Below, piece by piece: positions 7,628 through 19,671 of a stretch of DNA of 64,000 nt. Each line of letters opens with the position of its first letter. Positions within the stretch are counted from its first letter, which is position 1. Position numbers and translations under genes: made by a program. The stretch lies in NCBI RefSeq assembly GCF_000741525.1, contig NZ_JGYP01000002.1:806001-870000 (forward strand), read 5' to 3'. The notes below the pieces were generated by a model. The model was not told the DNA's origin. It saw only the letters and a program-made list of their open reading frames with translations, and made no database searches. The stretch comes from Bifidobacterium bohemicum DSM 22767. GTDB taxonomy: Bacteria > Actinomycetota > Actinomycetes > Actinomycetales > Bifidobacteriaceae.

Positions 7628-10240
7628 TCAACCGCGCTGGCGACTCCGGCACGCCAAGAATGCGGGATTCACGCCGAGCAGGCTCGCCTCCTGTGCGGTG
7701 CGTCCGGTCAGCAGCAAATCGGTCCCGGTCAGATCCGCCGTGGTCGCAGCCCCAACCAACGCCATCAACGAGCGCACCTGGTTCTTCCATGCGTTGATTT
7801 CCGCAGTGAGTCCTTCCGGCCCTCGGGATGCAAGGACGTGGAGGAAGTGCCCCGACACGCCGACGGCACGCGCACCCAGCGCAAGCGCCTTGACCACGTC
7901 AAGGGGCGTGCGCACCCCACCCGATGCAAATACGGTGAGGCCGGCGACACCCTCCGTTGCTCCATGAGCATCGACGGCATCAGCGGACGCCGGGAGGTTT
8001 TGGAGGCCACCCAAATGCGCGTCCGCAATCATGCTTCCACTCGATGTCTCTGGGCCCCGGACGGAACGGATCCCCAATCCATCGGAGCGCGACGCATTGC
8101 GGGCTCCGTCATCGTCCTCACCCGCTTCGATCAGGGCCAGCAAACACAGCACGGTCGACTGCCCCCAACCGTCGAGGTAGGCGTACTCATGCCCGGCACG
8201 GCGCGCATTTTCGATGTGCGCAAAATCGGTGCCGCCGCTTCCGCTGACATCCACCGCCCGTACACCCAGCGAGGCCAAACGCCGCACCGTGGACGCGCTC
8301 ATGCCGAAGCCGACCTCTTTGACCACCACCGGCACCGGACACGCTTCGACAATCGCCGCGATCCGATCCGGCCATGACGAGAAATCACGCGCGCCCTCTG
8401 GCATCACAATCTCCTGCGCCGAGTTGAGATGAATCTGCAAGGCGTCGGCCCCGATCATGCGCACCGCAGCAAGCGCCCCTTCCACGCCGACATCGGGACC
8501 GACATTCGCAAATACAAAACCTTCAGGGTCCCACTGACGAATCGTGGCGAATGACTCTTCAAACGCGGAGTCACGCAATGCGGCTCGCTGGGAACCCGAG
8601 GCCATAGGGACCGAAGCGGCCTGAGCCACCTGCGCGAGCGCGGTATTGATGGCACCGGTTTTCACCGACCCGCCGGTCATGGCGTTGATATAGAAGGGGC
8701 TGTCCCAATGCGTTCCCAATGCATCAACCGAGATATCGACCTGTGACGGGTCGATACTCGCCAGGCTGTGGTGGACGAACCGCACGTCGTCAAAGGCATT
8801 GGCGCGCTGGTCGGCATGTTCCGCCAAAGCCAGACGCACATGGTCGTCCTTACGATTCGAACCGGCGGCGCCACACGTGGGCATGCCATGATACGAAGAG
8901 TTTTTATGGCTTCCGGCCGAACCAGCCGTTCCGACCCTTTCGACGCTTTCGACGCTTTCAGCGTTTGGGGCAGCCATCGTTTTCGTTGGACGATCACCGT
9001 CATGCGGGCTTGCAAGCGCCGAAAACCAAGGAAAATCAGCCGACTCGGCTTTGCCGGGATCTGCCCCCCATGACCCGATTTCGATTTGGTTGGCTTCATC
9101 CAGGGCCAGGTCAAGTGGCACAATGCCCTTCTCGCGCCATGCCTGAGCGATCTTGTCGCGATCTACTTCCGGCCCGACGATCGCCAAGCCGCAATCACCG
9201 CCGCCGGCGCCGGAACTCTTGCCAGCACCGCCATGCGCCTCGGCCACCTCAGCCAGTTCCCGAAGCATCGGCGTCTCGATGAGTGTGCCCGTGAACGTTG
9301 AAAGCCCGGCCAGCAGCATTCGCGCCTGACGGATGGAGTCGTACGTGCGCCGCTCATCATCCGCCTCAAGCGCATCGGCCAATGCGTTGACGCATGCATC
9401 GCTGCGGTCGAGAAAATCGTGGTACATCCGTTCGCGTTCGGCGGCGCCCCTGCCTTGGACCCGGCTGACCAGATTCGGCGTCGAAGCGGGATCCCCGGTC
9501 CAACCGACCATGAACCCCAAGCGGTTGCCCGCCCCCAAAGCATGCAATCGCGCCACACTGAGCCCCGGCCACGGCATGTCGATGAGCTCGGACAAGGGTG
9601 TATCCTGCAACCGCGCTACGACCCACTGTCGTTCGACCGCCGTGAAACGGATGCATCCGCCGAACAGGCTCGCCGCAATATCTCCTCCGGAACCGACCTT
9701 CTGTGCCCGGCTGGCCGCGGCGAACGCAAGCTTGTACTGCTGCATGGGGGTCAGGTCAAGCCTGTAGAAGTCCAGAAGCGCACGCATGGTCGCCACGGTC
9801 ACCGCCGCAGAGGAACCGAGGCCGTATTTGCGTCCGGACTTATCGTCAAGCTCGCTTTCAATCGTCACGTCATAGATTGTGAGCGCCTTGCCGCTTTCGG
9901 TGGCCAGCTCCTCAACCGAGTGAATCACGGAGAGGATGAATGCCGCTCCGGGCTGTTCAAGGTCAGGCACCGCCCGGCCGGCACGCCGACGCCAGGTCAC
10001 CGATGCCTCAGGATGGCCTTGGGAATGGATGCGTCCGACTGGTTCGCTATCTGCCACCACGGCACCGTCCGACCCGGTTACGCATTCGGTCACCTTCGCG
10101 GTGAGCCAACGATTCACTGCCACGAGTATGGCAGGATGACCGTGCTCAACCACCGCGTACTCACCAGCCACATAGAGTTTGCCCGGCGCCGCTGCTATGC
10201 CACTGCGCACTTCCTGGCCTGACGCACCACCACCCGTCAT
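7628..10240 (-). CDS. mvaK2-fni: Phosphomevalonate kinase fused to type 2 isopentenyl-diphosphate isomerase
   Basis: One open frame of 870 residues holds two consecutive mevalonate-pathway enzymes. Residues 1-395 are a GHMP-kinase phosphomevalonate kinase: APGKLYVAGEYAVV at 18-31, the GLGSSAA ATP loop at 140-146, and the C-terminal motif SSGAGGGDCG near 342-351. A low-complexity linker (396-461) leads into a full FMN-dependent isomerase (462-870): NRKDDHV start, NAMTGG at 519-524, ASGSQRAAL, FVFANVG, LQIHLN with QE and MPEGARDF, VVKEVGFGMS, VDVSGSGGT and FASGGVRTPLDV near 771. A second polar insert (about 707-767) interrupts the barrel. No ribosome-binding site precedes the internal Met453, so a true fusion is favoured. 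A good site (GGCGGAAG) precedes the ATG at 10240. The protein would phosphorylate mevalonate-5-phosphate and interconvert IPP and DMAPP. Confidence 0.93.
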   Translation of the reverse strand: MTGGGASGQEVRSGIAAAPGKLYVAGEYAVVEHGHPAILVAVNRWLTAKVTECVTGSDGAVVADSEPVGRIHSQGHPEASVTWRRRAGRAVPDLEQPGAAFILSVIHSVEELATESGKALTIYDVTIESELDDKSGRKYGLGSSAAVTVATMRALLDFYRLDLTPMQQYKLAFAAASRAQKVGSGGDIAASLFGGCIRFTAVERQWVVARLQDTPLSELIDMPWPGLSVARLHALGAGNRLGFMVGWTGDPASTPNLVSRVQGRGAAERERMYHDFLDRSDACVNALADALEADDERRTYDSIRQARMLLAGLSTFTGTLIETPMLRELAEVAEAHGGAGKSSGAGGGDCGLAIVGPEVDRDKIAQAWREKGIVPLDLALDEANQIEIGSWGADPGKAESADFPWFSALASPHDGDRPTKTMAAPNAESVESVERVGTAGSAGSHKNSSYHGMPTCGAAGSNRKDDHVRLALAEHADQRANAFDDVRFVHHSLASIDPSQVDISVDALGTHWDSPFYINAMTGGSVKTGAINTALAQVAQAASVPMASGSQRAALRDSAFEESFATIRQWDPEGFVFANVGPDVGVEGALAAVRMIGADALQIHLNSAQEIVMPEGARDFSSWPDRIAAIVEACPVPVVVKEVGFGMSASTVRRLASLGVRAVDVSGSGGTDFAHIENARRAGHEYAYLDGWGQSTVLCLLALIEAGEDDDGARNASRSDGLGIRSVRGPETSSGSMIADAHLGGLQNLPASADAVDAHGATEGVAGLTVFASGGVRTPLDVVKALALGARAVGVSGHFLHVLASRGPEGLTAEINAWKNQVRSLMALVGAATTADLTGTDLLLTGRTAQEASLLGVNPAFLACRSRQRG

Positions 10241-10631
10241 CTCGACTTCCGCCCTTCTTGCATCTATTCGCCGTTTTCGCCCTCTTCAGACCATAACGCG
10301 TTACTCTCGGTCGTCCACACAAGGATCGTCCAACACCATACCCACCTTAACTTAAGCCACGAAAAGACCCGTTCCGGGCAATATCGTCCACTCTGCACCA
10401 AATACCCCCGATAACCGCGCCTTTTCTTGCATGGCATTCATTCCGCTGGCACATCGGCATCACGCATGGACGGTATGCCACACATAAAAAAAGAGGATTA
10501 TTGCTCACAACGTGTGTCTTATGTTCAGTGCGGGGCACGGTGACCGTAAGGCTTGCGGGATGTCTTTATGGTTGCCGTCGCTAATCGTCCGGTCGAGTTC
10601 GCCGTTCCGCGGCCGCGTGGTAGCGTCGGCG
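10241..10631. other. 391-nt gap between mvaD and the kinase-isomerase gene
   Basis: No gene recognised on either strand. The gap is unusually long for a biosynthetic operon and contains a T7 run on the minus strand (near 10487-10495) without a convincing hairpin. The fusion gene may therefore have its own promoter, although no clear -35/-10 pair was found. Confidence 0.4.
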
Positions 10632-11789
10632 TCAGTGAAGGCGTACACCGGAGCCGGGGCGATGAATCTCCACCTCGCATTGAGGAACCCGCTCACGCAA
10701 AGCCGCGGCGACGGCCCGGGCATCGCGAGCGTCAGCCAGAACCTTCACATTCGGACCCGCATCCATCGTGGACCACGCACCCAGCCCGGAGTCACGGATG
10801 CCATCGACCGCACGCAGCACCGCAACCGTGTCGGGCAGCCAGTAGAGAACGGCGGGACGTGAAGCCATCATGGCGGCATGCATACCGAACGCATTGGCCT
10901 CGGTGATTGCGCCGAGCCGCTCAAGATCCCCTTGACGTATCGCATTCAACGCCTCATCGAGATCAACGGCGCATGATTCGACCCATGCCGGATACAACGG
11001 CGAGGTGGCGACCGTCCTACGCATCGCCTCACGACTGGAGACCGGCTTGAGATCCGATGAGACCAGAACCACGATAACCGCCAGGTCAAGAGAACCCATG
11101 TCAACGGGTTCGGCATAGGAAGTCTCGTCGTCATGGCCCGCATGCCACTGCACCAAACCGCCGAACACCGACCTGCATGCCGAGCCGGACCCCCGCCGCG
11201 CGAGCCGCGACAGGTCGCGTGGACTCAAATCCATGCCCGCGGCTTTGGAAGCGGCCGCCGCCAGAGCCGCGAAGGCCGAAGCGGAACTGGCCAGACCCGC
11301 TCCGAATGGCACGGTGTTGTGCGAGACGACGCGGGCCGGCAGATGCAGACCGGATTGGGCACGGACGATGTCAAGGAAGCGAGAGACGCGATCGAGCGCC
11401 TTACCTTGCTGCGGGACATCGTCGATGGTCAGGCTGTCGGCGCTTTTGATGTAGTCATAGATTTCGCGACAGTCGACCCCGGAACCGGAACCGCCGGCGA
11501 CGTCAGCGTCTTCCTCGCCATCCACCTTGTCGAAAAACTCAACCGTCGTCCGGGAGGTCAGACCGTCGAGCGTAAGCGAAAGACTGGAGGCACGCGGGAT
11601 GATAAGTTCTTCGTCGGCTTTGCCCCAGTACTTGATCAACGCGATATTCGCATTTGCGCTCGCGGTCGCCACACGCGGGTTCGCGACATCCGCCCCAACC
11701 TCATTCGGGGCGCTTTGCCGAACCGGCACATTCGATTCCCTTGTCTTCACAATCTGCGACTGTACCCCGTCCGCGGTTTCTTCCGTCAC
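10632..11789 (-). CDS. mvaD: Diphosphomevalonate decarboxylase
   Basis: A 385-residue GHMP-superfamily enzyme that converts mevalonate-5-diphosphate to IPP, CO2 and ADP in the cytosol. Diagnostic segments are ANIALIKYWGKAD near residue 48, the ATP loop FGAGLASSASAFAALA, RRGSGSACRSVFGG with the family's conserved Ser/Arg, and MDAGPNVKVL near the end. The start is a GTG at 11789 with only a weak ribosome-binding site, and the first 40 residues are polar and not part of the fold, so a later start is possible. A short acidic Gly/Ser insert (DGEEDADVAGGSGSG) lies before DCREIYDY. It is the middle gene of the mevalonate set, 115 nt after mvaK1. Confidence 0.95.
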   Translation of the reverse strand: MTEETADGVQSQIVKTRESNVPVRQSAPNEVGADVANPRVATASANANIALIKYWGKADEELIIPRASSLSLTLDGLTSRTTVEFFDKVDGEEDADVAGGSGSGVDCREIYDYIKSADSLTIDDVPQQGKALDRVSRFLDIVRAQSGLHLPARVVSHNTVPFGAGLASSASAFAALAAAASKAAGMDLSPRDLSRLARRGSGSACRSVFGGLVQWHAGHDDETSYAEPVDMGSLDLAVIVVLVSSDLKPVSSREAMRRTVATSPLYPAWVESCAVDLDEALNAIRQGDLERLGAITEANAFGMHAAMMASRPAVLYWLPDTVAVLRAVDGIRDSGLGAWSTMDAGPNVKVLADARDARAVAAALRERVPQCEVEIHRPGSGVRLH

Positions 11790-11904
11790 TCAATTGTCCA
11801 TTGTCCACCAAATCCACGGAATTGACGCGACATTCACGAAACGGCGGCGGCAACGATCGTAGCCAATGGCCGAAGGACCGGAATCACACGGACGGCCCAT
11901 CGGC

Positions 11905-14210
<2,306 letters not shown>

Positions 14211-14351
14211 TTCCGACACGCACCTGCCAGTCCAACGCCGGGGACGGCATGAAACGATAGTTGGCGGAACGGCCGGATCATTAACGCACGACGACTCGGG
14301 GCAGTCAAAACGCCGGGACATATCGGGTGAATAAACAAGGTCAATCCGAGG

Positions 14352-14836
14352 TCAATCCGCCTTCGGCCTATGCAGCAGACAGATCGCGAAAGCGGCAATG
14401 GTCGGTCCGTCAACGATTTGCCCCTGCGAGACGAGCCCCTTCAGTTCGGTATCGGGAACCCAACGCATCTGGGACAGCTCCCAATCCGAGCCGGTTGCCG
14501 GAACGTCGACGCCAGACAGCGGCACCTGCGCAATGGCCGCGCCCCTCTGAACGTCGGAGTCGAAATCGATGCGAACCACCGCCGCGTCGTCACGCAGGAC
14601 CCCGGTGTCATTATGAATATTTTGGATCACATCGGCCTGAGAGGCATCGGCCTCTATCCCGGTCTCCTCGCGCAGCTCACGCACGGCGGTTTGCGTCGCG
14701 GACTCGCCGGACTCGCCCATTCCACGGGGGAACTCCGATTCCCGGCTCCTAATGCCGCCCTCACGAAAACCGTTCTCCCGGCGTCCAACCGCAGCGGCGG
14801 CTCATCATCTTCGACCCTCGACATTGAATCATCCAT
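14352..14836 (-). pseudogene. NUDIX hydrolase (MutT-like), frameshifted
   Basis: The NUDIX box is intact in one frame: EFPRGMGESGESATQTAV followed by RELREETG, matching Gx5Ex7REUxEExGU apart from its first positions. That frame has two TGA stops shortly upstream (near 14800) and no plausible start before the ATG at 14720, which lies inside the box. The missing N-terminal strand is found in another frame, starting at ATG 14836 (MDDSMSRVEDDEPPLRL, then GRTVFVR), with AAAGGCAAG upstream. Joining them near 14757 gives a normal MutT-like protein of about 160 residues. A one-base indel near 14750-14765 is the simplest explanation. It could be a real inactivating mutation or a sequence error. Confidence 0.7.
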
Positions 14837-14920
14837 GCTTTGGCACTTGCCTTTTATTGTAAAGCAGAGGCGATTGCCCCGTCTCGAACCTGCCAAAACC
14901 TCTCGTTCGTGAGCATTCCA

Positions 14921-14926
14921 TATACT
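14921..14926 (+). promoter_or_regulatory. Predicted -10 box for a leaderless glycosyltransferase transcript
   Basis: TATACT lies 7 nt upstream of the ATG at 14934. The start has no Shine-Dalgarno sequence, so transcript and protein probably start together. No consensus -35 is seen. Confidence 0.45.
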
Positions 14927-14933
14927 TGACGGC

Positions 14934-15953
14934 ATGAGCTTTTACGTGACCGCCGTCGTCGTCTCATACAACCGTGCAAAACTGCTGAACGAGTGTCTTG
15001 ACGCCATATCGCGACAGACCCGTCCCGCGGATCGCGTGATCATCATCGACAACGCCAGCACCGACGGTGCCTACGACGTGGCCCGCAACCACTCCGTGGG
15101 AGCCGAGGTCGTCCGACTGGACCACAACGTCGGCGGGGCGGGCGGGTTCTGCGCAGGCATCGCTCTGGCCGTCGCCGCAGCCGACTCAGGCCACGCGGAC
15201 GGACATGAAGCACAAAGCGGCGATGCCCAGGACACCCGCCACTACATCTGGCTCATGGACGACGACACCATGCCGACCCCGACCGCTCTCGAGGAGCTGC
15301 TCAAAGCCACCGGTCAGGCGGCCAAAGCAAACGGGGCATGGCCGACCGTCCTCGGTTCACAGGCACGTTGGATCGACGGACGCATACACACGATGAACAG
15401 ACCCCGCGAACGCAGCAAGCTCGAGGGATTGCGCGCGAACACGGCAAGGCACCTTCACGGGTCGACCAACGCCTACCAGGTCCGCTCCCTTTCCTTCGTC
15501 TCCTGCCTGGTGAACGCTACGGCCATCCAACACCGCAAGGCCCTTCCGGTCAGCGCCTACTTTTTATGGAACGACGACTTCGAGTACACCTCACGGCTGC
15601 TTCGTGACGGCATAGGATATTACGTCCCGCAAAGCGAGGTCGTGCATAAAACCAGGACCTTCGGTTCAAGCGATGCCGATCCGGGCGCTCGCTTCAGGTT
15701 CGAAGTACGCAATAAAATCTGGATGCTACGATTCGCACGGCGGGATTTCAAGCCGCTCGAATACATCGAGCTGGTGCTTAAAACCATACGACGATTCACA
15801 TTGACGGTGATACGCGCGAAGGATCACACGCTTATATGCCACTACTTCAATCAAGGTTGGCATGAGGGCTGGCGCACCGAACCCGCTTCGAACACAACCG
15901 TGCTGGCAGGCAATCTCCAAGTCATCGACGCGATCAACGACATCATGCACTGA
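14934..15953 (+). CDS. Glycosyltransferase family 2, galactofuranosyl/rhamnosyltransferase-like
   Basis: A 339-residue GT-A fold glycosyltransferase. The N-terminus YVTAVVVSYNRAKLL, IIIDNASTDG, LDHNVGGAGGF and the metal-binding IWLMDDDTMPT match GT2 enzymes of the GlfT/rhamnosyltransferase group. Later FLWNDDFEYTSRLL supplies the catalytic-base region, followed by EVVHKTRTFGS and FEVRNKIWMLR. It is soluble or membrane-associated and should transfer an activated sugar to a lipid-linked surface glycan; donor and acceptor cannot be deduced. An Ala/Asp/Gly-rich loop (ADSGHADGHEAQSGDAQD) is inserted before the DDD motif. Its stop codon abuts the end of the convergent acyltransferase gene without spacing. 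Confidence 0.9.
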   Translation: MSFYVTAVVVSYNRAKLLNECLDAISRQTRPADRVIIIDNASTDGAYDVARNHSVGAEVVRLDHNVGGAGGFCAGIALAVAAADSGHADGHEAQSGDAQDTRHYIWLMDDDTMPTPTALEELLKATGQAAKANGAWPTVLGSQARWIDGRIHTMNRPRERSKLEGLRANTARHLHGSTNAYQVRSLSFVSCLVNATAIQHRKALPVSAYFLWNDDFEYTSRLLRDGIGYYVPQSEVVHKTRTFGSSDADPGARFRFEVRNKIWMLRFARRDFKPLEYIELVLKTIRRFTLTVIRAKDHTLICHYFNQGWHEGWRTEPASNTTVLAGNLQVIDAINDIMH

Positions 15954-17066
15954 TCAGCGAAACGTGAATATCCTGCCGAGAACGGGAATCCTCGCACACA
16001 GCCGCGTAATGGCGGCGCACAACAGAAACACCGCAACGACCAGCAGGAAATCGACCACAAGCGCGGCCCACGAAGGCGTGGATACCGGCAGACGAACCCC
16101 ATGTTTCGCCACCAGCCAGACCATGCACAGAACGGGGATATGCAGCATATACACCCCGAACGTATTCGAGCCCAGCACCGTCACCGCCCTGGCGGCCCCT
16201 GACGGCAGGCGAAGCGGAAGGAACAGCACAAAAAGCAGCACGGCCAGAGCCGCGACGGGCAGCATAAGATTGTAATCGACACTTACCGGGACCCTCGCCT
16301 GATAGACGGCGATGCCATATGTCGCCGCCCAGCACAATATGATGCCCGCCGACATGCAGACCTTCCATTTCACGCCGAGGCGCCATGCACGATCCGCCTT
16401 ACCGAGCCCGGCGACACCACGTGCGACAAGGCCGCCTACGAAGGCGTACGCCAAGGCGTTCGCACAGCCGCCGAAAACACCGAATCCCTCAAGCGGGTCG
16501 ATAAGACCCTGAATATCACGGCCGGTCCATGTGGAGAACATTGACAAAACAAGTTTGGCGCTCGGCAGAATCATGGTGAACGTCACCAGCAATATGCCGA
16601 ACCAGTCGGAGACCTTACGGTCGGCGGCGGAAAACACATATTTCGTGACCGGCAGCATCACATAAACGGCCACCAGAGCGTTCAGGAACCAGAAATGCCC
16701 CACGGGATTTCTGCCTAGCACATTGTTGCCCAACAGAAAGAGCGTCAGATCCCAAACACCGAAACGGGAATCACCGAAAATGCCGAAACCCACCGCATAG
16801 ATCACTCGCCAGATCTCCATGAACACCACCGTCCTGGCCATCCGACGAACATCCTTGTGCCAGTCCAAAGGCTCGGTGAGCAGCAACGCCCCATTCACCA
16901 AAAAGAACAGCGGGACGCACACCCGGGTCAAGGCGATGACAAGATCGCCTACAACCGTATTCCGTGGAAAATCCAAGGTGTAGCCGGGAGAATGCAGCAA
17001 TATGACCATCAGCATCGCGAACGCCTTCATGCAGTCATACCCCAGGACGCGCCGCCTAGAGTGCAT
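15954..17066 (-). CDS. Acyltransferase family 3 membrane protein
   Basis: A 370-residue integral membrane protein of the acyltransferase-3 (OafA/WecH-like) family. The first segment, RVLGYDCMKAFAMLMVILLH with the conserved His of the predicted acceptor site, is followed by about ten hydrophobic helices. Such proteins O-acetylate (or otherwise acylate) sugars of lipid-linked or surface polysaccharide using cytoplasmic acyl-CoA. The ATG at 17066 is chosen because GAAGG lies 6 nt upstream; a GTG two codons earlier is possible. It is convergent with the glycosyltransferase at 14934 and codirectional with the DUF6541 and glycosyltransferase genes upstream, which suggests that it decorates the same glycan. 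Confidence 0.88.
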   Translation of the reverse strand: MHSRRRVLGYDCMKAFAMLMVILLHSPGYTLDFPRNTVVGDLVIALTRVCVPLFFLVNGALLLTEPLDWHKDVRRMARTVVFMEIWRVIYAVGFGIFGDSRFGVWDLTLFLLGNNVLGRNPVGHFWFLNALVAVYVMLPVTKYVFSAADRKVSDWFGILLVTFTMILPSAKLVLSMFSTWTGRDIQGLIDPLEGFGVFGGCANALAYAFVGGLVARGVAGLGKADRAWRLGVKWKVCMSAGIILCWAATYGIAVYQARVPVSVDYNLMLPVAALAVLLFVLFLPLRLPSGAARAVTVLGSNTFGVYMLHIPVLCMVWLVAKHGVRLPVSTPSWAALVVDFLLVVAVFLLCAAITRLCARIPVLGRIFTFR

Positions 17067-17253
17067 AGACACCTTCTTTCGAACTCAGCCACCCGACGAC
17101 GCCAGGACCGGACCCATTGCAACTTGCCCATATGATATCTCAGGCAGTACTTTAAAGCCCCCTGGATGCGCTAGTCCAAGCCCAAGGCAAAAAGATCAGG
17201 GAACCACCCGACCCTGCGCCTTGTCACCATAACCGAAGCCACGCTTCAGCGGT

Positions 17254-19671
17254 CTACTCCCCGCCGCATGCCGTGATGCGATACAGCACGGCGCGCCCCT
17301 GCCTGGCGACCGGCCTCATCGCACCGTGAACGACCTTCAGCCCCTCGAACATATCATGTTCGGAATCCTGCACATACGGACCTCCCATGTCGAGATACCA
17401 ATGCAAGTCGTTGCGCTTGAGTACGGCACAGACCCCGGAATCGGTCTTGATGTTCCCAAGATTCTGCGCCACATACCGGTGATCGGCATCCCAGAACATG
17501 AAAAGATGCGGATAGTAGGGCACCCGCCCACCTGCGCCGAGCAGGAAACCGCTGCCGTTCCACGGGTCGGACACCACCTGTTCGTCTTGCGGGACGTATA
17601 CCGCAATATTTTTAAGCATCAGGTACTCATCGCTCGAAAGCATCGGTGAATCCGAACCGTTGGCCGCAAAGGCGTAGGCTTGCGAGACGGACCGGCTCAT
17701 GGCATCCATCTGGGAGTTCCACGCCACGCATACGATGCCAATCGCCACAGCCAATGCCGCACTTGCCACCTGAACGACACGGGGCATACGTGACGAGCCG
17801 GACGAGCGTGGTAAACCAGACGACAAGGCATCCATCGACCGGCCCATCGAACCGCCCTCCGCGCCATCAAACGTTTGGGAGCCATGTGATGCTTGAGCAC
17901 CGCCCCTCCAGACTGCAACACACCTTAAGATCGCGTCAATCGCCCAACAGATCAGCGGCACCGTCACCATCGGCCAAGCGGAGAAAAGACGCCGCTGGTC
18001 CTTGTACCACAACGCCGTTACGACCTTGGACCAATCGGCATGCGTCCCAGCACAACTGACGAAGACGAACCCGACCAGCGCATAGGAGGCCAAAAGCAAG
18101 TAGACGGGCGCATGCGCAGGCATATGGTCGCCATCCGTTTCGAGGCGCAACATTTGCATTGCGTCCCGGGCGACCAGCCACAGCACAGCGATAGCGACGC
18201 ACAGCGCCAGAGCAACGACCGTCAGCACGGCAACGGGCCAGTAGACAGGAAGACGCCGGTTGCCTGCATCGATGGGCCGGCCGGTCAACCAGCGCACGAT
18301 GGCGGACGGCATGTTCTCGGTGGGCCGCGCAGGGGTGCCGTTCAAATGCTGCGAGATGGGACGGTTCGCATGCGTGCCGCTCAAATACAGCCTGGCGAAG
18401 ATTCTGAACGCAACACCGGCAAACGCAAGTAAAAGGATCACGGTCACGCAGCACACCACACGGAACACCAGTCTATTGCGACTACGGAGCGTTTTCAACA
18501 CGTTATGGAACCATACACAGACCAGAGGCGCGGCAGCCAGCAGCACCGTAAAAACCACACGGAAATGGCAGAACGCGACCGCAAACACGCCAACCATAAT
18601 CCACGCCAGGCCGCCACCGACCACATGCCGGTCCCGATTGCGCCAACCGCCCGTGCACCAGGCCCACAGAAGCGCAAGCAATACCGGAGCAATCATCTGA
18701 GCGGCGAACATGGCGTAAAGCGTGCCCCAATCAAGCAGCAGAAAAGGGGCTCCAGCGGCCGACACCGCAAGAATCGGCGCCAGAAAAACGACCACGGCAT
18801 GCCGTAGGGCATAGGATTGCGGACGCACCTTCCCGATATGGACGCCTTCATCCCCGACGCTCCAAGTCCCGGCACCGGCACCGACATCACGGCCAAGCAC
18901 AGTACGCACCAGATAAAGCACCGAAACCGGCCACACCAGGGCGGCGAACACCAGCCAGGTGCACGCCATGGCGGGCACAGCAAACCGGGCGGCGTCGGCT
19001 CCGCCTGCACCCAATGCGCCGAGCGCGGCGAACTGCTGGAAAGCGATTGGATAGACGTTCCGAACCGGCGGCAATGCGTGCAACGGAGAGGCCTCGCCGG
19101 TCATGAGAATGCGCCCGAGCACATTGTAATGGAAGACGGAATCGTAATTCTGCGTCACCTGCTCCGGCGAAGGGACGGCACGCACGAATCTCAACGACAC
19201 GCTGGCGGCGGCCAACACGAGACCGGCCAAGGCCGGCAATGCCATGACAAAGTGGACGAGCGCGCCGCCATGAGGGACTCCCTGCAAACCGGAGCGCGTA
19301 ATGGAGGCCGGAACCGCCGTTGCCTCGATGCCCGCCCTTGCATGGTTCGACACGTCACCCTGCGATGTTCCCGCGTCCATACGACGACGCCTGTATCGCG
19401 CAGCTGCCATGCGTACCACAACCACGACGATAAGCGCCAGCAGAGCGGAGCATGGATAAGACATCCAGCCCCAACGAATGTGCAACGGCCGGAACAGTAT
19501 GCCATCGGCGCCCGCAAGCGCAATCGAGACGACCGGCCCCAAGGCCAACGGTTCCAACCAGCCACGATGCCCGCGACCAGCGGCCAGAGCAATCAGCGCA
19601 CCAGGCACGTACAGGCCGAATGCAGACCACCATATCAGCGGAATCGCGGCACTCCAAGTCATCAGATGCAT
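17254..19671 (-). CDS. DUF6541 family polytopic membrane protein
   Basis: A very large membrane protein of 805 residues with about 14 or more hydrophobic segments and an extracytoplasmic C-terminal region. It matches the actinobacterial DUF6541 family, which occurs in cell-wall glycan clusters and resembles GT-C glycosyltransferases in layout. Conserved-looking features, shared with the protein at 31735, are NYDSVFHYNVLGRIL after the early helices, ALWYKDQRRLF before the late helices, EYLMLKNIAVYVPQDEQV and a terminal VLYRITA. A Ser/Gly-rich loop (near ASHGSQTFDGAEGG) is additional. Its ATG follows the stop of the upstream glycosyltransferase with no gap, so translation is probably coupled. 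A role in building or transferring a surface glycan is inferred from context; biochemistry is unknown. Confidence 0.8.
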   Translation of the reverse strand: MHLMTWSAAIPLIWWSAFGLYVPGALIALAAGRGHRGWLEPLALGPVVSIALAGADGILFRPLHIRWGWMSYPCSALLALIVVVVVRMAAARYRRRRMDAGTSQGDVSNHARAGIEATAVPASITRSGLQGVPHGGALVHFVMALPALAGLVLAAASVSLRFVRAVPSPEQVTQNYDSVFHYNVLGRILMTGEASPLHALPPVRNVYPIAFQQFAALGALGAGGADAARFAVPAMACTWLVFAALVWPVSVLYLVRTVLGRDVGAGAGTWSVGDEGVHIGKVRPQSYALRHAVVVFLAPILAVSAAGAPFLLLDWGTLYAMFAAQMIAPVLLALLWAWCTGGWRNRDRHVVGGGLAWIMVGVFAVAFCHFRVVFTVLLAAAPLVCVWFHNVLKTLRSRNRLVFRVVCCVTVILLLAFAGVAFRIFARLYLSGTHANRPISQHLNGTPARPTENMPSAIVRWLTGRPIDAGNRRLPVYWPVAVLTVVALALCVAIAVLWLVARDAMQMLRLETDGDHMPAHAPVYLLLASYALVGFVFVSCAGTHADWSKVVTALWYKDQRRLFSAWPMVTVPLICWAIDAILRCVAVWRGGAQASHGSQTFDGAEGGSMGRSMDALSSGLPRSSGSSRMPRVVQVASAALAVAIGIVCVAWNSQMDAMSRSVSQAYAFAANGSDSPMLSSDEYLMLKNIAVYVPQDEQVVSDPWNGSGFLLGAGGRVPYYPHLFMFWDADHRYVAQNLGNIKTDSGVCAVLKRNDLHWYLDMGGPYVQDSEHDMFEGLKVVHGAMRPVARQGRAVLYRITACGGE

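Noticed and set aside
6863..8377. 504-codon open frame on the plus strand
   Set aside because: Antisense to the DNA glycosylase and kinase-isomerase genes, whose motifs are unmistakable; no ribosome-binding site or family similarity. Long antisense frames are normal in G+C-rich DNA.
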